Assembly (NCBI RefSeq): GCF_900103665.1
Contig: NZ_FNGY01000003.1
Coordinates: 558,001 to 622,000, forward strand
Direction of reading: 5' to 3'
From: Pedobacter steynii
GTDB lineage: Bacteria > Bacteroidota > Bacteroidia > Sphingobacteriales > Sphingobacteriaceae
Length of the DNA: 64,000 nt
Made by a program: the position numbers and the translations under genes. The notes below the pieces were generated by a model, which was not told where the DNA came from, searched no databases, and worked only from the letters and a program-made list of their open reading frames with translations. This document shows positions 35,020 through 43,638 of the stretch, piece after piece (the stretch's first letter is position 1; each line of letters starts with the position of its first letter).

Positions 35020-37455
35020 TTACAATAGGGAATTAACAGATTTACTTTCCGGACATTTCTCAAAATAAGATTCCCGGGTACAAAAGGTCAGACTGGCTGT
35101 TTTATGGGGCATCTCGATGATGCCCTGCAGGCTATATCCCAATTTAACAATCAGCTTATTACAGGCGATTGCATCATTGGATGCCTCTCCAATACACCTG
35201 CCTACCTCTGGTTGCGCAAAGATCCAGTCCAACGCGGTTTGGAAAGACTGGAAAGAAAACTTCTTATCTTTCTGTGTTTCTGCAACAAAGAAATGGGTTC
35301 CATGATCCGTGGACAAAGCATCATAATACGCACCTACTACATCTCTCATTGGCCAGTAAGGCTCAAAAGTAAATGCAGGAACGCCATTGATCTCACCGAT
35401 AAAACTGTGCATCTCATCACTTGGCAATATGGTCCGGTAAAAAGTCTCCAGATTTCGGATCGGACCGTTCATTTTCCAGAAAGGAATCGCATGCTCGCGG
35501 TTGAACCATTCATGAACCAGTTCAAGATCACGGTCGATATCAAAAGGACGAAGCGTAATATGAATGTCCTGTTCTTCAAAATAACGGGTATAGACCACCT
35601 CTTTACCCTGAGGCTTCACGAGCGAGTGACATAAGAAATATTTACTCAGCGGATTCGGGGCATCCTTAAAAACTGCAGGATATTCCATAGACACATCTGC
35701 CTCATTGATGTTTTGCAAACTGGTCAGGTAATTCGCCTTGGTGTCCCAGCTGCGGCTGTTCAGTATATAGCTAACCAAACCTGTTTCGTCGGTATCCTCC
35801 AGGTCTTTAAATTCCTTGTATACCAGGTCCAGCAACCTTTTCTCATCTGCCAGTCCCTGACAACCAAAGGCGTTCACAACACCAAGGATATTATTCGTGA
35901 CCAGGTAATAGGTATATTTTGGTGCAAGATAAGCTTCATTCATGATCGACTGGCTTTCCTCGGCAATGCCAGGAATTGCAGCGCTAACCTCAGCCTGTCT
36001 GCCTTCCCTGAAAAAGAAACCTTGATTGTCACGGAAATACAACTTTGCGGGGAAGAGATTTTTATCCAGTTCTACCATCACATTCTGCTGGTGGAACTCA
36101 CAGGCCAGGCCATATTTGTTCAACATCCCAACGATCGGCCTGATACAGATGTGCAGGTACTGCTTGAACCAGAGTTCAGCAATATAGGAGATAGATTTCC
36201 CCTGCTTTTCCGCAGCAGTAGAGATAATGTTACTCAGTCTTGAAGGTTGTCCTAAGATCCCATCCTGACAAAGCGCAGCGAGCAGCGTCACGTTCTTATT
36301 GCCGGCTTCTCCTTTAAAAGGATTGCGACGAATGGAAATATTGAACCCATTGATCACTTTATTGTTAAAGCGAACGGCGATAAAAGCAGGATCAACGATA
36401 AAATCGATTTCAGGAAAATCTTTTTGCAATCCCTTTCCCCATTCGGTTTTCAGCAATCTGCTGATGTCATAGCCCCGATGTAATTCAGGATAAAGGTTAA
36501 TCCTTTCTGAATTGGTGATCTTCACATGCAGAGAGAACTTAAACATCCAGTCGCAATCCTCGTTATATACCGTACGGACAGAAGAAGTTGGGGTGAATAA
36601 TTCGCCCCATTGTCCTAAGCTGAACAACCTGTTTTCTGCCTGCATCTGCTGTACCTCTTCTTGTTGAAGCAGGTATAATGCCTCCCATGGATGCATAGGA
36701 ACTACTGTAAATTCAGGATATTGCTGCAATAATCCCAGGACAACTGCATCCCCGGCAACGAGCTGTAAAAGTTCTGCTTTTAATACAACTGAAGGCAAAA
36801 TATCATCGGCTGTCTTCTCTAAAATATTTTCATTATGGATCAGAAAATAATGAAGCTTAAACCTGCCGGCAGTCTCCGGTGAATACTTCAACAGGTCTTC
36901 TTCATTAAAGCCTAGTTTTGATTTTGGCAATGGATGTACAATATGTCCAAGTAATAAAGACTGCTCTGCCTTAATGAAAGACATTTCTGTTTCATTGACC
37001 AACCCTTCATTTTCGAGAAAATGGTTCAGGTAGGTCTCCAGATTATCAATACTGTTTTGTAGGCGGGTTTGCGTGATCACAGCATCAATACCTGGATATA
37101 AGGCTTTTCCATAGCGCACTGTTAAACCTACAAAATCATGTGGACTAACTGCTTTGATCTCATCTGTTTTCAGGTCACGCTGAACAATGGGAAAATGGAA
37201 AAGGTGACGTCCGGTTTCTGAGAAATATTTTAAAGGAATATAAACTTCCAGGTCAATGGAAGAGAAATCTATTCTGAGGTGTTTATCGTATCCGGAAGCC
37301 TTAAAATGAGCTGCCACCGGCTGATCATATTTCGGGATGCCCATATATCTGCTCCAGTTACTGAACTCCCTGCAGTAGCAATTCAATAATGCGGTATAAT
37401 TTACTGCAACGGCTTCTTCAAGCAGCTCAGTTGTTTTCAATATAGTCGTTTCCAT
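35020..37455 (-). CDS. NIS siderophore synthetase fused to a GNAT acyltransferase
   Basis: An 811-residue fusion. The IucA/IucC-type part covers ~1-590 with family landmarks HPLPKSKLGFNEEDLLKYSP, VVPMHPWEALYL, TSSVRTVY, KFSLHVKITNSERI and CEFHQQNVMVELD. It would join a hydroxamate amine to a carboxylate using ATP. Residues ~630-790 are a GNAT domain of the IucB/RhbD type (LRPFDIDRDLELVHEWFN, then CNKLIVKLGYS) that would acylate the N-hydroxy-amine. This corresponds to DesC plus DesD in one chain. It overlaps the decarboxylase gene by 29 bp. Confidence 0.93.
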   Translation of the reverse strand: METTILKTTELLEEAVAVNYTALLNCYCREFSNWSRYMGIPKYDQPVAAHFKASGYDKHLRIDFSSIDLEVYIPLKYFSETGRHLFHFPIVQRDLKTDEIKAVSPHDFVGLTVRYGKALYPGIDAVITQTRLQNSIDNLETYLNHFLENEGLVNETEMSFIKAEQSLLLGHIVHPLPKSKLGFNEEDLLKYSPETAGRFKLHYFLIHNENILEKTADDILPSVVLKAELLQLVAGDAVVLGLLQQYPEFTVVPMHPWEALYLLQQEEVQQMQAENRLFSLGQWGELFTPTSSVRTVYNEDCDWMFKFSLHVKITNSERINLYPELHRGYDISRLLKTEWGKGLQKDFPEIDFIVDPAFIAVRFNNKVINGFNISIRRNPFKGEAGNKNVTLLAALCQDGILGQPSRLSNIISTAAEKQGKSISYIAELWFKQYLHICIRPIVGMLNKYGLACEFHQQNVMVELDKNLFPAKLYFRDNQGFFFREGRQAEVSAAIPGIAEESQSIMNEAYLAPKYTYYLVTNNILGVVNAFGCQGLADEKRLLDLVYKEFKDLEDTDETGLVSYILNSRSWDTKANYLTSLQNINEADVSMEYPAVFKDAPNPLSKYFLCHSLVKPQGKEVVYTRYFEEQDIHITLRPFDIDRDLELVHEWFNREHAIPFWKMNGPIRNLETFYRTILPSDEMHSFIGEINGVPAFTFEPYWPMRDVVGAYYDALSTDHGTHFFVAETQKDKKFSFQSFQTALDWIFAQPEVGRCIGEASNDAIACNKLIVKLGYSLQGIIEMPHKTASLTFCTRESYFEKCPESKSVNSLL

Positions 37456-38950
37456 GTTTTTTAATCGTTAGAAGGATGTTTTTAATGTGGGTAGTGGTAG
37501 TCAATGGGTTGAGTAAAGTGAATTTCAGGTAAAATGCACCGTTAACTTTAGTTCCGGCAACAAGTGCATCCCCCTGCTGGAGCATTTTAGCTTTGATGAA
37601 TTGGTTCATTTTCGTTGCACTGACCGGTTTGATCAAAAAAGGATTGTACCGGAATACCAATGCAGAAAGATCCGAGTGGTTCAACAGGTCAAAGTCAGGA
37701 TGTTCATCCAGGATAACGGCTACCTGAGCAGCTGTCTCGATAACTTTATCAATATAAGTTCCCAGCTTTTCCCGTCCCATGATGCGAAGGGTAAACCAGA
37801 GTTTAAGTGCATCAAAACGACGCGTAGTCTGGATAGATTTATTCACCTGGTTTGGAATGTCATCCTGACTTTTTGGATTGAGATAATCGGCATAGTGGGT
37901 AATCAGACCGAAATAACGTTTATCGTTCACCAGGAAAGCACTGCTGCTCACCGGCTGAAAAAAGGCTTTATGGTAATCGGTAGTTACAGAATTGGCCAGT
38001 TCAATGCCTCGCAGTAAATGCCCATGTTTATCTGACAACAATAAGCCACAACCATAAGCGGCATCTACATGGAACCAGAGTTTATATTTAGCAGCAAGAT
38101 TTCCAATCTCCGTCATGGGATCGATATTCCCAAAATCTGTAGTCCCTGCCGTAGCAACCACTGCAATAGGGATATTACCGAGTTCAATTTCCCGACGGAT
38201 GGCGTCTTCCAGTAACACGGTATTCATACGGAATGAACGATCGGTCCTGATACTGATGACCGATTTTTCGCCCAGCCCAAGAATGGCTGCATTCTTTTGA
38301 ATGCTGAAATGTCCGGCTTCAGAAACAAAGATCCTGAAACGGGAAGCCTCTGCTGGCAATCCGTTTTCTTTAATATTATGCCCTAAATGTGCAATCGAAA
38401 AATGATCCCTTGCCAGTAATAATCCCATCAGGTTACTTTGAGAACCACCACTGGTAAAGATCCCGTCTGCCTGACTGCCGAAACCAATAGCACTGGTGGT
38501 CCAGTTGATCAGTTTTTGTTCAATCAATGTACCGCCAGCACTTTGGTCCCAGGTATCAAGGGATGAATTAATTGCACTGATCATCACTTCGGCAGCAATG
38601 GCTGGGATGACAACAGGGCAGTTCAGATGGGCAACATATTTGGGATGATGAAAGGCAATGGCATGTTTGGTGTACAGCTGTTCGACCTCCGAAATGACGG
38701 TTTCATAATCAGGAAGTGGCTCATTCAGGTCTATAGACTCAAACTGAGGTCTGAGCTGAGCCGGACTCACTCCGCTAAACGGCTTTTTATTGTTATGCAG
38801 GAAACTAACTACAGATCTGCTGGCCAGACCTATCGCTTTGATATATTCATCAGAAGAATCTTCATAGAAAATATCATCAAAAGGGGTATTCGCTGCCAGG
38901 GCAGCAAGTACATCCTCATGTTCATAATTGACATTTGAGTTTGCTATCAT
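37427..38950 (-). CDS. PLP-dependent decarboxylase (DesA/DDC-like)
   Basis: A 507-residue group II decarboxylase. The PLP lysine lies in TTDYHKAFFQPVSSSAFLV (~325), and the aspartate that holds the pyridine ring in FHVDAAYGCG (~295). In siderophore loci this family decarboxylates lysine to cadaverine or 2,4-diaminobutyrate to diaminopropane. With the linked hydroxylase, acyltransferase and NIS synthetase, lysine is the likelier substrate, as in desferrioxamine and bisucaberin pathways (inference). Its 3' end overlaps the synthetase gene by 29 bp. Confidence 0.92.
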   Translation of the reverse strand: MIANSNVNYEHEDVLAALAANTPFDDIFYEDSSDEYIKAIGLASRSVVSFLHNNKKPFSGVSPAQLRPQFESIDLNEPLPDYETVISEVEQLYTKHAIAFHHPKYVAHLNCPVVIPAIAAEVMISAINSSLDTWDQSAGGTLIEQKLINWTTSAIGFGSQADGIFTSGGSQSNLMGLLLARDHFSIAHLGHNIKENGLPAEASRFRIFVSEAGHFSIQKNAAILGLGEKSVISIRTDRSFRMNTVLLEDAIRREIELGNIPIAVVATAGTTDFGNIDPMTEIGNLAAKYKLWFHVDAAYGCGLLLSDKHGHLLRGIELANSVTTDYHKAFFQPVSSSAFLVNDKRYFGLITHYADYLNPKSQDDIPNQVNKSIQTTRRFDALKLWFTLRIMGREKLGTYIDKVIETAAQVAVILDEHPDFDLLNHSDLSALVFRYNPFLIKPVSATKMNQFIKAKMLQQGDALVAGTKVNGAFYLKFTLLNPLTTTTHIKNILLTIKKHGNDYIENN

Positions 38951-38962
38951 TTTCTTTGTTTC

Positions 38963-39054
38963 TAATAGGTGATGAAATCTTCATGAGCCCGGGGGGATGC
39001 TCATGAAGTTTCTTGATTATAGAGGTAGGGGGGATTATTAATAGGTGATGGAAT
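38963..39054. repeat. 16-bp direct repeat pair around the hairpin
   Basis: TAATAGGTGATGAAAT at 38963-38978 and TAATAGGTGATGGAAT at 39039-39054 differ at one base. The right copy holds the receptor stop codon and last codons; the left copy lies in front of the decarboxylase. It looks like a small local duplication. Confidence 0.5.
38979..39008. other. Hairpin between receptor and decarboxylase genes
   Basis: A perfect 10-bp stem (CTTCATGAGC / GCTCATGAAG) around a G/C-rich 10-nt loop. There is no T run on the minus strand. It lies between the TonB receptor stop (39038) and the decarboxylase start (38950). A 16-bp near-identical direct repeat flanks it (38963-38978 and 39039-39054), the second copy lying inside the receptor's last codons. 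Confidence 0.6.
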
Positions 39055-41650
39055 AACTCAGCATATAGGTTCTGCCTCTGCCATTATATTGGTAAAGTTC
39101 TGACGGTGCACCATAAAAGATCACCGCACGTTGACCCCAGAAAGTCACGTATTGCCTGTTGAATACATTTTGTACCCCTGCAGATAAGACACCGAGCGGT
39201 AGTTTCAGGCTACCCAATAAATCTATGGTCGTAAAACCTTTCAATTCCAGGGCCTGATAGTCTTTCAGGTTAAAAGTATGTACTCCCTGAACGCGGACAG
39301 AGAATTGATCAGCCTTCCAACCCGCATAAGCCACTGCTTTTGAGGGGTTATTCGTGATGATAGAATTCCTTTTCCAGCCATCAGCAGGCGTCTTAATTTC
39401 AGAAACAATTACATGTGCGCTTGCGCCTACATCAAATCCTTCAGGAGCCTGACGGTAACTTACTTCCGCCTCTAATCCATAATTGCGGACGTGCTGATCA
39501 CTTACCGAAATCGTAAACGTGCTTAAATTGGTCAATAGCGCTTTATCCGAGATCGAATAATAAACTGCAGCCTGTGCATTCAAGCCGCTTTTTGCAGGTC
39601 TCCTCCAGCCCAACTCAAACTGGTTGGTTTTCACGCCACTTAAAGGGCTGTCTTTTACATTGATACTGTTTAATAATTTCCAGTGATCTCCCTCTCGTTG
39701 GTAAGAACCGATTCCGTATGTTTTTGCCGGATCCGGAACAGAAAATCCCTGAGCAAAATTAGTCCATACCTGTTGCTGATCATTCAGCTTATAAATTACA
39801 CTTCCATTAAACAGCGTTACATTGTAACTGTTCTTTCCACCTGGAATAGCGTCGGCAGAAGTGCCCACACCATAATTTACAGAAACCTGTTGCTGAAAAC
39901 GAACAAAATCATCCACAGCGACACTCATATGCTGGCGGCGGATTCCACCTGCAATCGCCAGTTGATCCGTTACGGCCCAGCTCGCCTGTGCAAAACCAGA
40001 GAATCCAACAATACGGTTATCGGGAAAACGACCAAGCGTATTGGCCGTTCTATTGATCAGTCCGCCGCTGTTATACGTAGTCTGTGTATCGAAAAACGCT
40101 TGCTTCCCAACAAAACTTTCTCTGTCGAAATCTGCGCCGTAGGTAAGATTTACCTGATCAAACTGTTTAGAAAGTACCAGTCGGAAGCCCCATAAATTGG
40201 TATTCTGACGGGAAGCAGCTAAAGGTAACGGCAATACATTTCCCGGCGATACGGTCAATTCTCTGGTCCGCACAATTCCCTCTGGAAAAGAAGGACTAAA
40301 ATCCAGCTTTTCTGTTCTCCAATAACCCTGGAATTGAAAATTCTGTCCACCAAGTATATCGGTAATCCGGTATTGTCCATTCACAAATAACCGCTTGCTA
40401 CGTGGCACAACATCTGAGCTGAAACCATTTTTGATATCGAGTAAAGAAGGGTTGGGAGCTATACCACCGTTCGCATTAGCAGGTAGTCCACCAGATAGGT
40501 TTTGTCCGAGGAACAAGCCCTTATCACTATTGTATTTGGATTCGTAATACTGTGCATCAAAGTTCAATGTCTGGTTTTCGCCTGGTTTAATATCGACATT
40601 ACCGAACAGATCTATGCTGCGGTTGTACTGGAAATCACTCTGTTTGGTGTCAATAACGATCTGACGGTTTTTACCATCAAAAGCAGCGGCATTTTGCTGG
40701 TAAGCAAACCCCAACCTTCCTTTGATGACCTCATTTCCTGCAGAGATGGATTGTGCAAAACGCAGGTCATGATCGCTACTATTGCGCAGGCCACTCCTTC
40801 CGCCAACCTCCGTCTCCAGAGATAACTTTTTCGCTTTTGCCTTCTTGGTGACGATGTTAATAATCCCGCCGGTAGCGTCGCCGCCGTAAATAGCGCTGGA
40901 ACCAGATAAAACTTCGATTTTTTCTATATTAAACGGATCAATCGCATCAAATTGCCTATTGGTTGCCCTGCTGCTGTTTAAAGAAACGCCATCGAGCATC
41001 ACCAGAATATTTCTGCCACGCAGGTTTTGTGCATAATTGGACCTTCCCTGGTTACCAAGATCAAGACTCGGAATTAAAATTCCCAATGCCTCCTTTAAAG
41101 GAACACCAGACCTGATCTGCGCCTGCAGTTTGGCACTGTCTACCACCCACACCGTCCCTGGAATATCACTGATGTGCTTAGGGGTACGGGAAGAAACCAC
41201 CACAACCTCATTCAGATCTTCCATCTGTCTGATATTTTCTGTGGTCGCCGGGGATATCTCCTTTGTCTCGATCGTAATGACGTTATCTTTTACATCCAGC
41301 CTTTTTAGCGATTTGCCTAACAATTCGCTTAACAGGGCTTTCAATGATTTATTGCTGGAATTTACGGTGACGATTTTAGCAACGTTCAGTTTTGTACTGC
41401 TGTAAGTGATATTTACACCGGCTTTATCGCCTATGGCAGACAGCGCGTCAGAAAGACGTACGTTTTTTAACTGAATGTTTACGGCACGATCCAGGATACT
41501 GGTTTGAGCGGCTACATTTAAGGAGAAAAACAACATTAAAATCAACGCGGAACATAGTACTGGCAACTTTTTTGTGTATTTTTTCTGTTGGATCGAATCC
41601 TGACCGCAATATTTCTTTGAAATATAGCCGACAGTAATTAAGTGTTTCAT
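39038..41650 (-). CDS. TonB-dependent siderophore receptor with STN signalling domain
   Basis: An 870-residue receptor from the ATG at 41648-41650. The signal region is long (to ~45, ending NVAAQ). The STN domain (~50-125: VNIQLKNVRLSDALSAIGDK) is followed by the plug (~140-260: LNEVVVVSSRTPKHISDIPG, IEVLSGSSAIYGGDATGGII). The barrel carries FxuA-type siderophore-receptor features (WTNFAQGFSVPDPAKTYG). STN domains pass ligand occupancy to a FecR protein, and fecR and an ECF sigma gene lie directly upstream. It would take back the ferric form of the siderophore made by the next genes. Confidence 0.94.
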   Translation of the reverse strand: MKHLITVGYISKKYCGQDSIQQKKYTKKLPVLCSALILMLFFSLNVAAQTSILDRAVNIQLKNVRLSDALSAIGDKAGVNITYSSTKLNVAKIVTVNSSNKSLKALLSELLGKSLKRLDVKDNVITIETKEISPATTENIRQMEDLNEVVVVSSRTPKHISDIPGTVWVVDSAKLQAQIRSGVPLKEALGILIPSLDLGNQGRSNYAQNLRGRNILVMLDGVSLNSSRATNRQFDAIDPFNIEKIEVLSGSSAIYGGDATGGIINIVTKKAKAKKLSLETEVGGRSGLRNSSDHDLRFAQSISAGNEVIKGRLGFAYQQNAAAFDGKNRQIVIDTKQSDFQYNRSIDLFGNVDIKPGENQTLNFDAQYYESKYNSDKGLFLGQNLSGGLPANANGGIAPNPSLLDIKNGFSSDVVPRSKRLFVNGQYRITDILGGQNFQFQGYWRTEKLDFSPSFPEGIVRTRELTVSPGNVLPLPLAASRQNTNLWGFRLVLSKQFDQVNLTYGADFDRESFVGKQAFFDTQTTYNSGGLINRTANTLGRFPDNRIVGFSGFAQASWAVTDQLAIAGGIRRQHMSVAVDDFVRFQQQVSVNYGVGTSADAIPGGKNSYNVTLFNGSVIYKLNDQQQVWTNFAQGFSVPDPAKTYGIGSYQREGDHWKLLNSINVKDSPLSGVKTNQFELGWRRPAKSGLNAQAAVYYSISDKALLTNLSTFTISVSDQHVRNYGLEAEVSYRQAPEGFDVGASAHVIVSEIKTPADGWKRNSIITNNPSKAVAYAGWKADQFSVRVQGVHTFNLKDYQALELKGFTTIDLLGSLKLPLGVLSAGVQNVFNRQYVTFWGQRAVIFYGAPSELYQYNGRGRTYMLSYSITY

Positions 41651-41731
41651 ATTTTTGTTAAGTGTTAAATTGATATACTCGATTGACATGCCCGGTGCGT
41701 AGTTTGGCGATGAAACACCGGGTTAATGCTT

Positions 41732-42697
41732 TTAATAAATTCTAATCATATTCTTTTCTTTTTTGTATTTAAACTGAATGGCTACAGACAAACTGTGCAT
41801 GACTCCTGATACTGTTGGCTGATCAAACTTTCCACTAAAGCGGTCTTCTTTTAGTCCCGTCCTTTCTATGAAGATCTTCACATTAAACCAACGCTCCATT
41901 TTCAGCGCCACTGCAGAGAGTTTTTCATTGTCGAACACCAACTTCCCCTCCTTCCACGCCGCGTACTTTGCAGCATAGACATTGGTATTGAGCAGGGATT
42001 TACCAGGGATATAAGTACCACATTGATCAGGATTAACAAGGATAGATTGCTTCCGGGCCCTGTCTGAGAAACTGACTTTTCCTTCGGTCACTACAATGGC
42101 GGTCTCTTCTTCTCCCGGATAAGCTTTTAAATTGAAACTCGTGCCCAAAACCCTGGTGCTGGTCTGTGCGGTATGGATAATAAAAGGTCTGTTTGCATCT
42201 TTTGCAACGACAAAAAAGCCTTCTCCACTAAAGTCAAGCACCCTCGAAGAATCGCTGAAATGCTCCGGGTATTTCAAACTGCTTTGAGCGTTTAAATGGA
42301 CAACAGTTCCATCGGGCAAAGTATGGTTTAACTTTTCTCCTTTTCCGGTTTTGAGTTCATGAAACTTTAATGCAGCAACTACCTGATCTGTTTGCGGTCT
42401 GGCATTTTGCAGGGCATAAAGCAAAACTCCGGTACCAATAAGCACCGCAAAACAGGCTGCTGCTGCAACCTTCATCCATGGTTTGAAAATAAGCAAACGA
42501 GGCTTTTTATTTAAATTAAGACGATGAGAGAGGCTATTCCATTCCTGATCTTCCATCAACCGGAGATCAATATCTTCAGGAAAGTCAGTTTGGATACTAG
42601 CAGTACCCAGCCACTCTTCCACGGCAGCTTTCTCCGCTGCACTACAAAGTCCGAGGTGGTATTGCTCTAAAAGTTCTTGTGTTATTCTGATGCTCAT
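41732..42697 (-). CDS. FecR-family anti-sigma / sigma regulator
   Basis: A 321-residue protein with a short cytoplasmic part (1-75), one membrane segment at ~78-97 (AAAACFAVLIGTGVLLYAL) and a periplasmic FecR domain (~110-320: LKTGKGEKLNHTLPDGTVVH, LNAQSSLKYPEHF, STRVLGTSFNLKAY). It would receive the STN signal from the receptor and control the ECF sigma factor. Gene order sigma-fecR-receptor matches standard cell-surface signalling loci. It lies 81 bp upstream of the receptor start. Confidence 0.92.
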   Translation of the reverse strand: MSIRITQELLEQYHLGLCSAAEKAAVEEWLGTASIQTDFPEDIDLRLMEDQEWNSLSHRLNLNKKPRLLIFKPWMKVAAAACFAVLIGTGVLLYALQNARPQTDQVVAALKFHELKTGKGEKLNHTLPDGTVVHLNAQSSLKYPEHFSDSSRVLDFSGEGFFVVAKDANRPFIIHTAQTSTRVLGTSFNLKAYPGEEETAIVVTEGKVSFSDRARKQSILVNPDQCGTYIPGKSLLNTNVYAAKYAAWKEGKLVFDNEKLSAVALKMERWFNVKIFIERTGLKEDRFSGKFDQPTVSGVMHSLSVAIQFKYKKEKNMIRIY

Positions 42698-42823
42698 CCA
42701 ATAATAATCCGGATACTTCCGGTGATTTGATAGTATAGCTGATTAACTAGATCTTTTTCCTAAGACTAATTCTAAACAATATCACAAACAACTGATATTA
42801 AGACAGATAATTTTAAATTATTT

Positions 42824-43369
42824 TTATCTATTGTAGTCTACAAGGTTTTCTCTGAGAAAATCAAGCACCTTATAGAGGTGATACTCTACCGTTTTCTCCG
42901 AGACCAAAAGCAGGTTGGCAATGGATTTTTTATCCAACCCTTTTTCCCTGCTCAACCGATAGATTTCGCGGGACCTGCTGGGCAGCTGATCCACAAGAGC
43001 ATTGACATTTGCAGCAAGCTCACGATATTTTAACAGGTCTTCAGTATAAGTACCAGCATTAGAATGATCCTTTAAAGCATGTTGAAGGATTCTCTTTCTG
43101 TTGGCGGTAGTCCGGCAATATTGAAAAACTTCCAGTTTAGCGGAACGGAACATATATTCTTCTATCCCCGAGCTTAGCTTAAGTGTGTCTCTGCGCTTCC
43201 AAAGTGATTCAAAAATATCCTGGGTAAGCTCCGCAGCCACCTCCTTATCTTTCAGTGAAAAATAACAGATTCCGAATATTTTCTGCCAATAGCTACGATA
43301 CAATTGCTGAAAAGATCGTTCATCCAGATGAAAGGCAACTAAATCGCTATTGTTGGTATGGTCTGACAA
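42824..43369 (-). CDS. ECF RNA polymerase sigma factor
   Basis: A 181-residue ECF sigma factor. Region 2 lies at ~15-80 (FQQLYRSYWQKIFGICYFSL) and region 4 at ~120-175 (SREIYRLSREKGLDKKSIAN, then SEKTVEYHLYKVL). The frame starts with TTG (43367-43369): a stop lies upstream and the next methionine is inside region 2. It is the first gene of the surface-signalling operon. A -7 element TACCTTTG at 43386-43393 and a Fur-like palindrome at 43420-43437 lie in front. Confidence 0.9.
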   Translation of the reverse strand: MSDHTNNSDLVAFHLDERSFQQLYRSYWQKIFGICYFSLKDKEVAAELTQDIFESLWKRRDTLKLSSGIEEYMFRSAKLEVFQYCRTTANRKRILQHALKDHSNAGTYTEDLLKYRELAANVNALVDQLPSRSREIYRLSREKGLDKKSIANLLLVSEKTVEYHLYKVLDFLRENLVDYNR

Positions 43370-43385
43370 ATCCCTATGTTTTGGA

Positions 43386-43440
43386 CAAAGGTATTATTTA
43401 GACTGATTATAAACAACTGTAAATAATAAATTATTTAGAC
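43386..43440 (-). promoter_or_regulatory. Sigma-gene promoter with Fur-like palindrome
   Basis: On the minus strand, TACCTTTG (43386-43393) matches TAnnTTTG, with GTTG 20 bp upstream. An 18-bp palindrome TAAATAATAAATTATTTA lies at 43420-43437. The 11-mer ATTATTTAGAC occurs twice in direct orientation (43393-43403 and 43430-43440, 37 bp apart). The sites bracket the upstream promoter element, as expected for iron-dependent repression; the identity with Fur is inference. Confidence 0.5.
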
Positions 43441-43638
43441 GAACGGATTAGCCTCTGGTCTATTTCTTTTGCTGTAATTAGCCTTTCTATAAATAAAACA
43501 ATAACCAGCCATTCTACCGGATAAAATAATCTTTTAGGATACTTATTAATTTATTAAAACAATTTAAAGTAAAAAAAAGAAATTAGACAAGAAAATAGCT
43601 GTCCTATAAAAAACAGCACAACTAATTCAATAGAAAAA

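Noticed and set aside
35104..36243. Two 176-codon plus-strand frames (35104-35634, 35713-36243) opposite the siderophore synthetase
   Set aside because: Both are antisense to a well-recognised NIS synthetase-GNAT fusion and have no signal, domain or own promoter.
39683..40195. 170-codon plus-strand frame opposite the TonB receptor
   Set aside because: Antisense to the barrel of the siderophore receptor; no protein-like pattern.
41037..41405. 122-codon plus-strand frame opposite the STN and plug region
   Set aside because: Antisense to the receptor with no recognisable feature.
42709..42722. Small palindrome CCGGATACTTCCGG ahead of fecR
   Set aside because: Only a 5-bp stem with no second copy; too weak to call an operator.
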